A DNA stretch of 64,000 nucleotides. It comes from Ignavibacteriales bacterium. GTDB taxonomy: Bacteria; Bacteroidota; Ignavibacteria; Ignavibacteriales; Melioribacteraceae. The notes beneath the pieces were generated by a model. That model ran no database searches. It was not told the DNA's origin and saw only the letters and a list, made by a program, of their open reading frames with translations. Every line of letters starts with the position of its first letter. Within the stretch, counting starts at the first letter, position 1. Both the position numbers and the translations under genes were made by a program. Positions 52,150 through 62,645 of this stretch are shown here, piece by piece. The stretch spans positions 372,001-436,000 of the forward strand of contig JACKAB010000044.1 of assembly GCA_020635285.1 (NCBI GenBank). Reading direction: 5' to 3'.

Positions 52150-54420
52150 TCAATTTGCATGGACCTTATAAATTCCGCTTTTTAATTTAAACACATTTCG
52201 ACCCTCTCCATCAAAATATTCATTTCTTTCCAGCACTGCCTTTTTATCATTTATAATAACTTCGCTAAAATTTGCTGGTAAATAAAGTTCAGCTTGAGTA
52301 TTGCCTGGAACAGTTATCTCCATTTCCCATATATTATTAATAACTATTAGGTTACAAATAATTGTTCCTCTAATAGATGGAGTTTTTAATTTTAATTCTG
52401 TTAAACTTCCTGGTTGTGGAACAATTCTAAATTTTTCAAAGCCTGCCAAAACTGGTGCAACACCTATTAATCTGCGAACAATAATATTTGCGGGAGCAGA
52501 GCCCCAAGCATGATTCCATGTTAAATTAGGTTTATAATATTCATCCCATGCTTCAGTTGTCATTGTAGAACCAACATTAAGCATATTTATCCAACTTCGT
52601 TTGTCTTCTGAATTCATTAGTGAAATTGCGTAATCTGCTTCACCGGCATTAAATAATGCATCTAACAAATATTGAGCTCCATAAACGCTGCAAGCCATTC
52701 CTTTACTTTTAATAAAATCAATCACAGTCTTCATGTTCTCTTTTGGTACAAAGTTAAAAGCTAATGGGAACATATTTGCATGAAGGCTTGAATGATCGGT
52801 TGCCTCTCCATCAATAAATATTCCTTTTTCATAATTAAACAATTTATTTTGTATGCTATTTTTTACTTTCTCAGATTTAGAGTTGAAAAATTTTATGTCA
52901 TCAGATTTCCCTAAAACTTCAGCAACTTTTGCCATCAAAACTAATGACTGATAATGAAATGAATTTACAACCGTATTTATATCAGTAAAAACGTAACCGT
53001 CTCTTTCGCCCTCCGGCGTTGGACCGGCATTCCTAGCTTGTTCAGCACCAATTGGAGTACCTTTAGGCCAATCAACAATATCTCTAATATTTCCATTCGG
53101 GAAATTAATACTAGTTAAAAATTCATTTGTAACTTTTCCAGTTGTTGTACTAATTAACCCATCTTCTCGTTCAAGCGAAAAAAGTGTTTTATTCTTTAAC
53201 TGCTCATAATTATTTTGAAGAACTTCTTTATCTCCAGTATACATATAATCTTCCCAAGCCATTAAGACTGAATGCATAAGCCATTCAGTTGGCCACGAAG
53301 GATTATAAATTAAATAATTTGCTGTATATCTGGCTATCGAATATTCTCTATCCACTGAGTAGTGACCTAACTGTTGAATAAAAGCATCGGCTTCATATGG
53401 CATTCTCTCTCTATTTCCATCTGCATAAACTCCAAGAAATGGTGTGGCTTTTAAAGTATATTTGCAGAGATTCCAAACTTTATTCAGATTTGAATCTGAT
53501 GATTCGAAATTAGAAGAGTAATCATCAAATGGATAAAATAATGATAGTTGCGTAATTTCATTAATAACAATGTTTTCGTTTGAAATTATTTCAACATAGC
53601 GAAATGGTAAAACTTCAGGATAAAATGGAGCCAGCTTTTGATGATTTGGAGAATTAGAATGGTGAGTTGGAATTTTTATCTGATATTTGTGTAAACCTTT
53701 ATTTAATCGTAACAAGAATTTTTCAAATCCAATATTAGAATGTCCCGGTATTTTATTTACAGAGAAATCCTCATTTTTTCTTTCACCTAAAAAGACTGAA
53801 ATTGAGTCACTATTTTTTGCATCAATTTCAAGCTCTAACGTACCAAAGGCAGCTTTTCCAAAATCAGCAAACCATCTATTCTCATTAATTCTAGTCAGTT
53901 TTTGCGGACTAATTTTATAAAAAGTTGAGGTTTGTCTATTTTCTGAAACCCAAGAACTATCCGGTAGTTTTACGTAATTACTTTTACCTGGCCATTCTGC
54001 TGATTCATTATCTAACTCAGAGGTAAAAAATTGCTGAGGCTCAGAATACTCACTCTCATTTCCAATACTATCCCAAATTTTGACTTTCCAAAAATAAATC
54101 ATATGAGAAGAAAGTGGTTTTCCATTATAACTAATACTAATTGATTGACTGGATGAGATTTTTCCGGAATCCCAATAATCGGAATTATTTTCTTCAATCA
54201 GTTTTTTTGATGATGAGACTAAAATTCTAAAAGCATTTTGCTTTTCAATTCCAGTTGGTACAATCCAGCTAAACTCAGGCTGGGAATCAGTAATAGCAGC
54301 TTTCTCTGGATATCTTAAAAGTTCACATAATAAACCAGTTGGCTGAGAAAGTTTTTGAGCATTGCACGATGTAAGTAAAAAAATTGAGAGTAATAAAATT
54401 AATCTTCTCATAAATATCAT
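52150..54420 (-). CDS. GH78 alpha-L-rhamnosidase, lipoprotein
   Basis: On the minus strand. I prefer the ATG at 54420, six bases from GAGGA, over the longer 54432 frame. Lipoprotein signal ...LLLSIFLLTSCNAQ. Order of domains: an Ig-like N domain with PEFSWIVPTG (~residues 45-130), a beta-sandwich with WFADFGKAAFGTLELEID, then the (alpha/alpha)6 catalytic barrel with GNRERMPYEADAFIQQLGHY (conserved Asp/Glu of the active site, about 53370-53428), EWLMHSVLMAWEDYMYTGD, and a C-terminal beta domain after TTEAWDEYY and WNHAWGSAPANIIVRRLIGV. ~757 residues, intact. Releases terminal alpha-L-rhamnose. Convergent with the arabinose unit, so part of the same side-chain sugar regulon by location. Confidence 0.92.
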   Translation of the reverse strand: MIFMRRLILLLSIFLLTSCNAQKLSQPTGLLCELLRYPEKAAITDSQPEFSWIVPTGIEKQNAFRILVSSSKKLIEENNSDYWDSGKISSSQSISISYNGKPLSSHMIYFWKVKIWDSIGNESEYSEPQQFFTSELDNESAEWPGKSNYVKLPDSSWVSENRQTSTFYKISPQKLTRINENRWFADFGKAAFGTLELEIDAKNSDSISVFLGERKNEDFSVNKIPGHSNIGFEKFLLRLNKGLHKYQIKIPTHHSNSPNHQKLAPFYPEVLPFRYVEIISNENIVINEITQLSLFYPFDDYSSNFESSDSNLNKVWNLCKYTLKATPFLGVYADGNRERMPYEADAFIQQLGHYSVDREYSIARYTANYLIYNPSWPTEWLMHSVLMAWEDYMYTGDKEVLQNNYEQLKNKTLFSLEREDGLISTTTGKVTNEFLTSINFPNGNIRDIVDWPKGTPIGAEQARNAGPTPEGERDGYVFTDINTVVNSFHYQSLVLMAKVAEVLGKSDDIKFFNSKSEKVKNSIQNKLFNYEKGIFIDGEATDHSSLHANMFPLAFNFVPKENMKTVIDFIKSKGMACSVYGAQYLLDALFNAGEADYAISLMNSEDKRSWINMLNVGSTMTTEAWDEYYKPNLTWNHAWGSAPANIIVRRLIGVAPVLAGFEKFRIVPQPGSLTELKLKTPSIRGTIICNLIVINNIWEMEITVPGNTQAELYLPANFSEVIINDKKAVLERNEYFDGEGRNVFKLKSGIYKVHAN

Positions 54421-54737
54421 TTGTGTCCTCAATTGATTTAAACTACTAATTATAGCTTCAAGAAGAAGACTATATTATTATTAAGTAATATAAATAATTA
54501 TTTATAAAATCTGGAAGAAGTCAGAATATAAAGTTCAATACTGTGCGATATTATTGAAAAGCAAGAATTATTAATTTGCCTTTATCAAAATAAAAGTGCT
54601 AATTATACATGATGAAAAAATGAATTTCATTAATCAAATTAGTAATCAAACCATTCTCAAAACCGTTCTTTGAATAAAATTCACTTTTGTTTAACAATAT
54701 AAATTCAGAATAATTTATAAGTTTAATCAGAGGAGTT
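54421..54737. other. 317-base divergent promoter region
   Basis: A/T-rich gap between divergently transcribed GH78 and the small secreted protein gene. It must hold both promoters. A TTTG followed about 20 bases later by TAATTTAT (54690-54720) vaguely resembles a Bacteroidota -33/-7 pair ahead of the plus-strand gene. The match is too weak to call. No RNA gene or repeat was seen. Confidence 0.4.
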
Positions 54738-55202
54738 ATGAAAACTTCATGCTTATTTAAAAGTGTTTTTGTTCTGCTATTCTTTTTAGTTTACCAATCC
54801 GTATACTCACAAGATCTTAATGTTCAAAAAACAATTGGTAAAACAATGGATTATGTTATTTCCAAATACGGCAAGCCTGCGCATCAAGATGTAAGCAACA
54901 AATCTATGCAATGTGTTTTTTACAAAAGTAAAACTTCGCAATCAGTTTTTGTTGCCGATCAAGATGGAGTTTATCAAGCAGAAAGTTCAATGTGCTACGA
55001 TAAGCAATCTTCCGCTAAAAATGCTCTGTTAGATTTGGTAAATAGCTGCAAGACTTCTGGATATCAAGTTGATACAGTGAATACTTCAGAGTACAATTTG
55101 TATGCAGGTGGAGTAAAATTTAACGCATCTTTGTTCGAAAATAATTTATCAAATAAATATGAGGTTAAGGTTAAAGCCAATAGGGGCGTTGGTTTAAAGT
55201 AG
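54738..55202 (+). CDS. small secreted protein, unknown function
   Basis: ATG 54738 after AGAGGAGTT. Signal peptide MKTSCLFKSVFVLLFFLVYQ...YSQ, mature part ~130 residues: KTIGKTMDYVISKYGKPAHQ, CVFYKSKTSQSVFVADQDG and SSAKNALLDLVNSCKTSGYQ, with Cys residues at spaced positions. I do not recognise the family. The K-Y-G-K-P segment recalls the start of SmpA/OmlA-like and other small envelope proteins but does not prove it. Its 3' end overlaps the convergent purU gene by about 30 bases if purU ends where its frame stops. Confidence 0.6.
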   Translation: MKTSCLFKSVFVLLFFLVYQSVYSQDLNVQKTIGKTMDYVISKYGKPAHQDVSNKSMQCVFYKSKTSQSVFVADQDGVYQAESSMCYDKQSSAKNALLDLVNSCKTSGYQVDTVNTSEYNLYAGGVKFNASLFENNLSNKYEVKVKANRGVGLK

Positions 55203-56060
55203 TCTCAAAAAAAATTGTTTTTTTACCATAAACTAATATTCTATTTTGACTTTGAAATAATAATGCGCGGGCTAAAACTAATCTTTCTAAATCTCTGCCT
55301 TTTGTTACCAAGTCTTTTACAGAATCATTGTGAGTTATTCTGATTGTGTCCTGCTCAATTATTGGACCCTCATCTAATTCATTTGTTACAAAATGACTTG
55401 TGGCACCAATTATTTTTACGCCTCTTTTATATGCTTGTTTATATGGATTCCCTCAACAAATGCGGGCAAAAATGAATGATGAATATTAATTATTCTATTC
55501 TCATATTCCTTTACAAAATTGGGTGAAAGTATTTGCATGTATCTTGCAAGCACAATAATATCAATGCTATTATTTTTTAGCAGATCAATTTCTTTATTTT
55601 CAACTTCGGTTTTTGAATCTACAGTTATTTCAAAATAATAAAAGGGGATTGAATAATGTTCGCACAGTGGTTTAAGTTCTTCATGATTAGAAACAACCAT
55701 TTTAATATTAATATTAAACTCTTTTAGACTATTTCTCCATAAAATTTCTTGCAAACAATGATCATATTTAGACACAAAGATAGCAACGTTTTGTTTTTCA
55801 TCTTCAAAACTGATTTGCCAATCTGCATTAAACTGGTTTGCTAAACTTCCAAATTGTTCTTTAAGGAGATCTCTATTTGTTGTCTCATCGTTAAAACTCC
55901 ATGCAACCCTAACAAAAAACATATGTTCTGCGGGATCAACATGTTCATCAAGGTCAATAATATTTCCTTCGGCTTCATATATAAAATTAGTTATTTTATA
56001 AACTAATCCTTTTTGGTCCTTGCATGAAAGCAGAAGAACTGCAATGTTATTCTTATCCAT
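55171..56060 (-). CDS. purU: formyltetrahydrofolate deformylase
   Basis: Minus strand from ATG 56060. N-terminal ACT domain (LLLSCKDQKGLVYKITNFIY, GNIIDLDEHVDPAEHMFFVR), then the formyl-transferase-like domain: KQNVAIFVSKYDHCLQEILW, KMVVSNHEELKPLCEHYSIP, VLARYMQILSPNFVKEYENR and the INIHHSFLPAF active-site His. A frame break near 55440 then leads to YKRGVKIIGATSHFVTNELD, EGPIIEQDTIRITHNDS (the catalytic Asp/Glu region) and ALLFQSQNRILVYGKKT. The end is uncertain: the joined frame stops at 55171, but one more T in the T run near 55207 would stop it there, nearer the family's usual end (...G.KT.VF). Releases formate from 10-formyl-THF for purine synthesis. Confidence 0.9.
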
Positions 56061-56207
56061 ATTTGTTTGAATCTTTTGTTAATATTTATTACATATATTA
56101 GTAAAAAAATACTCTATTTTAAAACATTCAATTTATCAGAAATTATTTATAAATAATAGTTGTAACTTTTTTATTCAAAAATTGTTACAGCTTTAGGAGA
56201 TGATTAA

Positions 56208-58827
56208 ATGAGCAAAATAATTAAAATTTTTGGAATTATAATTGTTTTGATTTTACTTGTTATTATTTTGGTGCCGTTTTTATTTAAAGGAAAAAATTAC
56301 TGATTTAGTTAAAAATGAAGTAAATAAAAATTTAAATGCGGAAGTAAATTTTAATGATGTGGGACTAAATTTATTCTCTAGCTTTCCAAATTTAACTTTA
56401 TCAATAAGTGATTTAGCGCTTGTAAATAAAGCCCCGTTTGAAGGTGATACAGTTTTTAGCAGTAAGGATTTTGATTTAACTATTGATTTAATGAGCGTAA
56501 TTTCCGGAAATAAAGTAAAGGTTAATTCAATTGATGTTAATAACCCCAAAATTATGGTTTATATCCTAAAAGATGGAAGAGCAAATTATAATATTTTCCC
56601 GGAGTCTGAAATATCTACGACAAAATCTTCAGAAAGTGCAGAAGCAAACGAGCTATCAATAAATATTAATTCGTACAGTATTAAAAATGGAAGAATTGCT
56701 TATATAGATCAAACCAGCAGCACCATTGTGGCAATGGACGGAATAAACCACACAGGCGATGGTGATTTTAGTCAAGATGTTTTTCTGCTAAATACAAAAA
56801 CCACAATTGATGAATTCACATTTCAAAGAGATAATGTAAAATTTCTAAATCGCGTAAAAGGCGATGCAGATATGACTTTAGAAGTTAATCTAATAGAGAA
56901 TAAGTATCAGCTAAAAAATAATCAGTTCAAAATTAATAATCTTACTTTTAACTTAGATGGTGGAATTGTATTACCGAACGATGAAGATATTTTAGTTGAT
57001 CTAAAATTCGATTCTCCAAAAGCCAATTTTAAAGATATTTTATCATTGATTCCTGCAATTTATAAAAATGATTTTGCATCACTTACTGCAAATGGAAATG
57101 TTACATTAAACGGATATGCAAAAGGAACATATAGCGAAAATAAATTGCCCGCTTTTAATGTAAATATAAATGTCGATAATGCCAGTTTCAGTTACCCAGA
57201 TTTACCTACTCCTGTTAATAATGTAAAAGTTGATTTAACTATAGATAACGCTGATGGAAATCCGAACAGCACAATTGTTGACTTGAAAAAACTACATTTT
57301 GAATTAGAAAAAGAACCGTTTGATGCAAAATTGAAAATGAGAAACCTTGAAAAAGATCCTTATGTAGACGCAGAAATTAAAGGTGTAATTAATTTAGATA
57401 ATTTCAAAAATGCTTTACAGTTTGAAAACATAACTGAATTAAGCGGGATTATAAATAGCGATTTAAGTTTCAGTGGAAATTTAGAATCTACAAAAAGTAA
57501 TTATGAGAATGTAAATGCTAAAGGAAGCGTTTCTGTTAAAAATTTCAAATTTAAGTCTAAGGATTTTTCAGAAGAATTAAACATTTCTAGCTCATCGTTA
57601 AATTTTACCCCTAAAAAAGTTTTGCTAAATAATTTTAATGCAAAAATTGGTGAAAGTGATATAGAAGCAAATGGTGAATTGAATAATGTAATTTCATTTG
57701 TTTTATCAGATGCAACATTGATTGGGAAGATGGACGCTGCTTCGAACAACTTTAATGTAAATCCATTTCTCACCGAAGAAGAAATAAAGCCGGGAGCCAC
57801 TGCAGATGGAACGCAAAATCAGTCTGTAAATATTCCAGATAATATTATTCTTGTGATGAACATGAAGGTTAAAAATTTGGTTTACGATAATCTTGATATT
57901 AAAAATTTTAGCGGAAGAATTAATGTCAGAGATAGTAAAATGAATATGGAAGATTTATCTATGAATCTTATGAAGGGAACATTAACTGGAAGTGGATATT
58001 ATGCAAAAAGTGTTGAACAAGAAAATCCGGAAATAAGTTTCAATCTAAATATTTCTAATTTTGATGTAAATGAAACCTATAACAATTTTGTTACAGTTAA
58101 ACAATTTGCTCCAATTGCAAAATATATTCAAGGTTCGTTTAGCTCTAACCTGAGTTTTACAACAGACATTAATAATGAATTTGACCCTGTGTGGAATACT
58201 TTTAACAGTAAAGGAAAACTCTCACTTCCTAAATTAGAAATTAATGGATTTAAACCATTTACAGCTGTCGGCAATGCTTTGAAATTAGATGCATTGGCCA
58301 ATCCCAAAATTCAGAATGTAAATCCAAGTTTTAAAATTGAGAACGGAAAATTTTACGTGGAACCGGTTAGTTTTAAAATTGCAAATTATGACGTAACCTT
58401 TTCAGGTTCTAACGGAATTGACCAATCAATAGATTATACAATGGAAATCGATGTTCCCACGGGTAACCTTCAAAGTTCGGCTAACTCAGCAATTAGCGGA
58501 TTACTTAAGAAAGATTTAAATGTTGTCAAATCAGATAAGATAAAAGTAAAAGCATTAATTGGTGGAACAATAGAATCTCCAACAGTTAAAACCTCTGCAA
58601 CTGATATTGCCAAAAATATTGTCAGTGATGCAGTTACGGAAGTTAAAGAAAAAGTTGTTGAAGAAGCTAAAGCCCAAATAGATTCAGTTAAAATTAAAGC
58701 TGAACAAAAACTAAAAGAAGAGACTGATAAAATTAAAGCTGAAGCAAAGAAAAAAGAAGAAGAAGCTAAGAAAAAATTAGAAGAAGAAGCTAAGAAGAAA
58801 TTAAAAAATATTTTTAAGATAAAATAA
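56208..58827 (+). CDS. AsmA-family envelope protein
   Basis: ATG 56208 after TAGGAGATGATTAA gives MSKIIKIFGIIIVLILLVII, an N-terminal membrane anchor. A frame break near 56292 in an A run joins KGK to ITDLVKNEVNKNLNAEVNF. The body is a long repetitive beta-groove: PNLTLSISDLALVNKAPFEG, NNPKIMVYILKDGRANYNIF, GNLESTKSNYENVNAKGSVS and the C-terminal AsmA part FKPFTAVGNALKLDALANP with DYTMEIDVPTGNLQ. About 873 residues. The last ~60 residues are a highly charged Lys/Glu/Ala helix with near-repeats (EEEAKKKLEEEAKKKLK), not usual for the family. AsmA proteins bridge the periplasm and are linked to lipid transport and outer-membrane assembly. Confidence 0.85.
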
Positions 58828-58830
58828 AGA

Positions 58831-58863
58831 TTCTCCGTACCTTATTTGGTAAAGTACGGAGAA
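58831..58863. terminator. bidirectional terminator after asmA-like gene
   Basis: Perfect 10-base arms TTCTCCGTAC (58831-58840) and GTACGGAGAA (58854-58863) with a 13-base loop, between convergent genes and flanked by A/T-rich tracts. Confidence 0.75.
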
Positions 58864-58869
58864 ATTAAA

Positions 58870-59181
58870 TTACGGCTTTATTGGTTCAGGCATATAAGGA
58901 GAAGCACCCCAAATATTTACGTTAGTGTTTGTAACATATTTACGGAATTCTTGAGTTACTTTTTGAAATTCCGGAGTTTCTGCAAGTTTTGCCCAATTTT
59001 CCATGCTATCCCAAACTGAACTTCTTCTTACATTTGGTGATCCAAGCATGTTCCTGTTGGCCTTAATTTCAATGAAGCCTTCTGCAGATACCATTAATGC
59101 AGTTGCTTTCCGTGCAACTCTTTTATATGCTTCTTCATCCATATCAGGATGAAAATCATAAGTGAATGCTACTTCAACCAT
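58870..59181 (-). CDS. small ABM-like (dimeric alpha/beta barrel) protein
   Basis: Minus strand, ATG 59181 preceded by TAGGAGTCAAT. 103 residues: MVEVAFTYDFHPDMDEEAYK, KATALMVSAEGFIEIKANRN, SSVWDSMENWAKLAETPEFQ and KVTQEFRKYVTNTNVNIWG. The E-A-Y-K...S-A-E-G-F-I-E...V-W-D-S-M-E-N-W pattern fits the ferredoxin-like fold of antibiotic-biosynthesis-monooxygenase and Dabb-type proteins, which usually work as small dimers. No catalytic residues are obvious, so function is unknown. Convergent with the AsmA-like gene. Confidence 0.6.
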   Translation of the reverse strand: MVEVAFTYDFHPDMDEEAYKRVARKATALMVSAEGFIEIKANRNMLGSPNVRRSSVWDSMENWAKLAETPEFQKVTQEFRKYVTNTNVNIWGASPYMPEPIKP

Positions 59182-59343
59182 ATTGACTCCTAATTATATT
59201 TTTCAAAAATTGTGATAGGTAATAATACATCATAATCTTATTATGTGAAAATAAAAATGCATATTTTGTTATTTTATTTGAGTAGGCTAAAATTTGTAAT
59301 GGTCAAAAAATATTTGTAAGTTTACGTTACATAATTTTTTCGT

Positions 59344-59425
59344 TAGGGGTGTCACCCAAATAAAGTGACTGAGAACAAACCCTTTAACCTGATCCGGGTA
59401 ATGCTGGCGTAGGGAAATGAGTTGC
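59344..59425 (+). promoter_or_regulatory. TPP riboswitch (THI element)
   Basis: Contains the conserved pieces in order: TAGGGGTGTC (59345-59354), the pyrimidine-binding CTGAGA (59369-59374), ACCCTTTAACCTGATC (59379-59394) and GGGTAATGCTGGCGTAGGGAA (59397-59416, pyrophosphate-side, given in one run of about 20). This is the standard aptamer that binds thiamine pyrophosphate. It is followed by a terminator hairpin at 59437-59465, so TPP should stop transcription of the receptor, pyrophosphokinase and symporter genes. Confidence 0.97.
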
Positions 59426-59436
59426 TAATCTATACA

Positions 59437-59465
59437 AACCTTTTCTCTATGAGAATTGGTTTTTT
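59437..59465 (+). terminator. riboswitch expression-platform terminator
   Basis: AACCTTTTCTC (59437-59447), loop TAT, GAGAATTGGTT (59451-59461), then TTTTC: a stem with a two-base internal mismatch and a short U-tract. It lies 21 bases after the aptamer and 75 bases before the receptor start, as expected for transcription attenuation. Confidence 0.8.
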
Positions 59466-59535
59466 CGTTTTAAATCCATTCTCATATTTCATACTAGCAC
59501 TGCCTTTTTAAACTTACTTTTTGAAAGGATTTAAA

Positions 59536-61983
59536 ATGAAAAAAAAATTTTGGTGATCTTAATTCTGATTAATTCGCTCGCAATTTCACAATCGCTTAAA
59601 GTTAGTGGAAAAGTTGTTGATGGAAAAACGGGTTTACCGCTAGAATTTGCAAATGTAATTATTGTTAACACGCAAATTGGAACATCAACGGATAAAAATG
59701 GACTATTTTCAGTAAGTGGTAATTATTCTGATAAGGATTCCTTAAGCGTAAGTTTTCTTGGGTATAAACCTAAAAAATATTAATTGCTGATTATCAAATT
59801 TCAGATAAATTAATTCAACTCGAGATAATAGACTACAAATTAAAATCAATAATTGTAAATGGTATTATTGCTAAAGAGGGCATTACTCCTTCTTCTTTCT
59901 CAAAAATTAATAGAAAAGAAATAGAAGAAAATTATACGATTCAAGATGTTCCGGAATATCTATCAACTCTTCCATCAGTGACTTCTTACTCAGAAAATGG
60001 AAATGGAATCGGATATAATTATTTAAGTATTCGAGGTTTTGATCAAAGAAGAATATCAATCTCTGTAAATGGCATTCCACAAAATGATCCGGAAGATCAT
60101 AATATCTATTGGCTGGATATGCCAGACCTTTTAGAAAGTACAGAGTTGGTTCAAGTTCAACGAGGAGCCGGAGCTGGTGCTATAGGTTTTCCTTCAATAG
60201 GAGGTTCGATTAATATTATAACTTCACCATTTTCTGATAAACCAAATTTTGAATTTGGCGCATCGGTTGGGAGTTATAATACAAGAAAATATAGTGCTAA
60301 ATTTTCAAGTGGATTGATTGATAATAAATATTCAATATATGCAAAACTTTCTAAAACCTTAAGTGATGGTTACAGAGATAATAGTTGGGTGGATTTTAAT
60401 TCTTACCATATATCTGCAGCACGTTATGATAAAAATATTACAACGCAAATAAATTTATTTGGCGGACCGGTTTCCGATGGACTTGCATTTTACGGTTTAC
60501 CAAAAGCATTTATTAAAGATAAAGATTTACGAAAAACTAATTTTGTTCTTCCAAGAGAAGTTGAAGAATTTTCGCAACCGCACTATGAAATATTAAATGA
60601 GATTAAACTTTCTAATGATCTAAAAATCAACAATGCAGTTTTTCTTGTAATTGGGAAAGGATATTTTGATTATGACGGTTCATGGTCTATTTATTATGAT
60701 GATTATTTCAGACTAAAAGAAAACGGTTTTGACTCAACTCATGTACCAACCAACTCATTAATCAGAGCAGAAGTTAGTAATGTTCAGTATGGTGTGATCC
60801 CAAAATTAACGTGGGAGCACGCAAATGGAACTTTAATAAGTGGTTTTGAATATAGAAATCACAGATCAAAACATTGGGGAAATATTAGATTTGCTGAAAA
60901 TATACCTAATGATGTCCCACAAAATTATCAATATTATTATTATGAAGGTGGAAAAAATATTGTAAATTTCTTTGTTAATGAAAATTATAATCTGACAGAA
61001 AATTTAAACTTATTAGGTGAAGTTCAACTTTCATATCATGAGTATAAGTTATTTAATGAGAAGTATTTAGGCAATGATTTCTCAATTGATGGTTTATACT
61101 TAAACCCCAGAATTGGGGCTAATTACAAATTTGATAATTCAATAAATTCTTATGTATCATTTGCAAAAGTAACACGTGAGCCAAGATTAAAAAATTATTA
61201 TGATGCCGCAGAATCAAGCGGTGGCGCTACACCACAGTTCGAATCAAACTTAAACGGAGTCTATGATTTTAACAATCCTCTTGTAAAACCGGAAACAATG
61301 TATGATGTTGAAGTGGGAGCACGTTACGCAAGTGATAGGTTTAATTTCAATCTAAATTTATTTTATATGTTGTTCAATGATGAAATAGTTAGTCAAGGAC
61401 AATTAGATAGATTTGGACAGCCAATTACTGGGAATGTTGATAAAAGTATTCATACCGGTATTGAAATTGAGAGCAATGTTAAAATCACAAACAATATTGA
61501 GTTTATTTTTAATTCCGGGTTCAGTAAAAATTATATAAGTAATGGCTCTACTTTTATAAATTCTACTGATGTGGAAGGTAATGAAATAGTTAGAGAAATA
61601 GATTTAACTAACAATTCAATAGCGGGTTTTCCTTCTTTAACCGTAAATGCTATTGTAAGGGGAAGTTACCATAATTTTGATTATCAGATTACCGGAAAAT
61701 ATGTCGGTGAGTTTTACTCAGATAATTTTGATAATGAATTAAACAGTTTGTTGGTTAATAATCCAGATTTTGTTAGTTATGGAGATAATAAAATAGATGC
61801 ATATTTTGTTGCGAATATTTTTACGAGCTACAATTTTGAACTTAATCCGTTTTTTAATTCTTTAAAACTATTTATTCAAGTGAATAATATTTTTAATAAT
61901 TTATATGCAACATATGCAACTGGTGCAGATTTTTTCCCGGTGCCGAAAGAAATATTTTAACAGGCATAAAAGTAGGTTTATAA
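59536..61983 (+). CDS. TonB-dependent receptor, likely thiamine/TPP
   Basis: ATG 59536 after GAAAGGATTT. The frame breaks in the A run just after the start (MKKKILVILILINSLAISQS, signal peptide) and near 59780. An N-terminal carboxypeptidase-regulatory-like domain (VSGKVVDGKTGLPLEFANVI, DKNGLFSVSG) is followed by the plug: EENYTIQDVPEYLSTLPSVT, YNYLSIRGFDQRRISISVNG and VQVQRGAGAGAIGFPSIGGS. The 22-strand barrel runs to the end. The last stretch crosses a break near 61938 to GAERNILTGIKVGL at 61983, the usual receptor C-terminus. ~810 residues. Controlled by the TPP riboswitch and followed by thiamine pyrophosphokinase, so it probably imports thiamine-type molecules through the outer membrane using TonB energy. 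Confidence 0.9.
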
Positions 61984-61992
61984 AATCAAAAT

Positions 61993-62645
61993 ATGAAAAA
62001 AAGCAATTGTTTTGGCAAATGGAGATTTACCAAAAAAAACAGAAATTAAGTATTTTAAAAAAATAGATTTGAAACTTTAGTCTGTGCTGATGGTGGTGCA
62101 AATTCGGCAAGAAAATTAAATATAGTTCCAAATGTAATTATTGGGGATTTGGATTCAATAACAAAAAGTAATCTAGATTATTTTAAAGATAAATCTAAAA
62201 TAATAAAACTAAAAAGACAGAATGATACTGATGTAGAAAAATCGATCAAGTACTTAATCGACAAGGGTTTTAAGGAGATTGTCTTGTTGGGTGCAACCGG
62301 TGATAGGCTGGATCATTCTTTTTGTAATATGGGAATTGTTATTAAGTTCTTCAATCAAATTAATATCTCAATTTTACATAGAAAATCTTTTCTAAAGGCA
62401 TACTCTGGAAAAGTAAGTCTTGCTTCAATTAAAGATGAAACTATTTCTATTTATGGAATTGATAAAAAACTAAAATTACTTCCGCAGGATTGAAATATAA
62501 ATTGAAAGATATTGCACTTCCATTTGGAGTAAGAGAAAGTACAAGCAATGTTGCAACTAAAAAATTTGTTGAATTAAATATTAACGGTGGGATTGCGTTT
62601 GTAATAAGAGATTTTGAAACTATGGTAAAAAATGATTTCATTTAG
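61993..62645 (+). CDS. thiamine pyrophosphokinase
   Basis: ATG 61993. After a shift in the A run behind the start: KAIVLANGDLPKKTEIKYF. Another shift in an A run near 62060 gives RFETLVCADGGANSARKLN. Then NVIIGDLDSITKSNLDYF (catalytic Asp), NDTDVEKSIKYLIDKGFKE, GATGDRLDHSFCNMG and, after a break near 62485, SAGLKYKLKDIALPFGVRES and STSN, the thiamine-binding C-terminal domain. About 215 residues. Transfers pyrophosphate from ATP to thiamine to make TPP, which then feeds back on the riboswitch upstream. Its stop overlaps the symporter start by 14 bases. Confidence 0.92.

Noticed and set aside
54690..54720. Bacteroidota-type -33/-7 promoter ahead of the small secreted protein gene
   Set aside because: Only a loose match (TAATTTAT for TAnnTTTG), common by chance in this composition.
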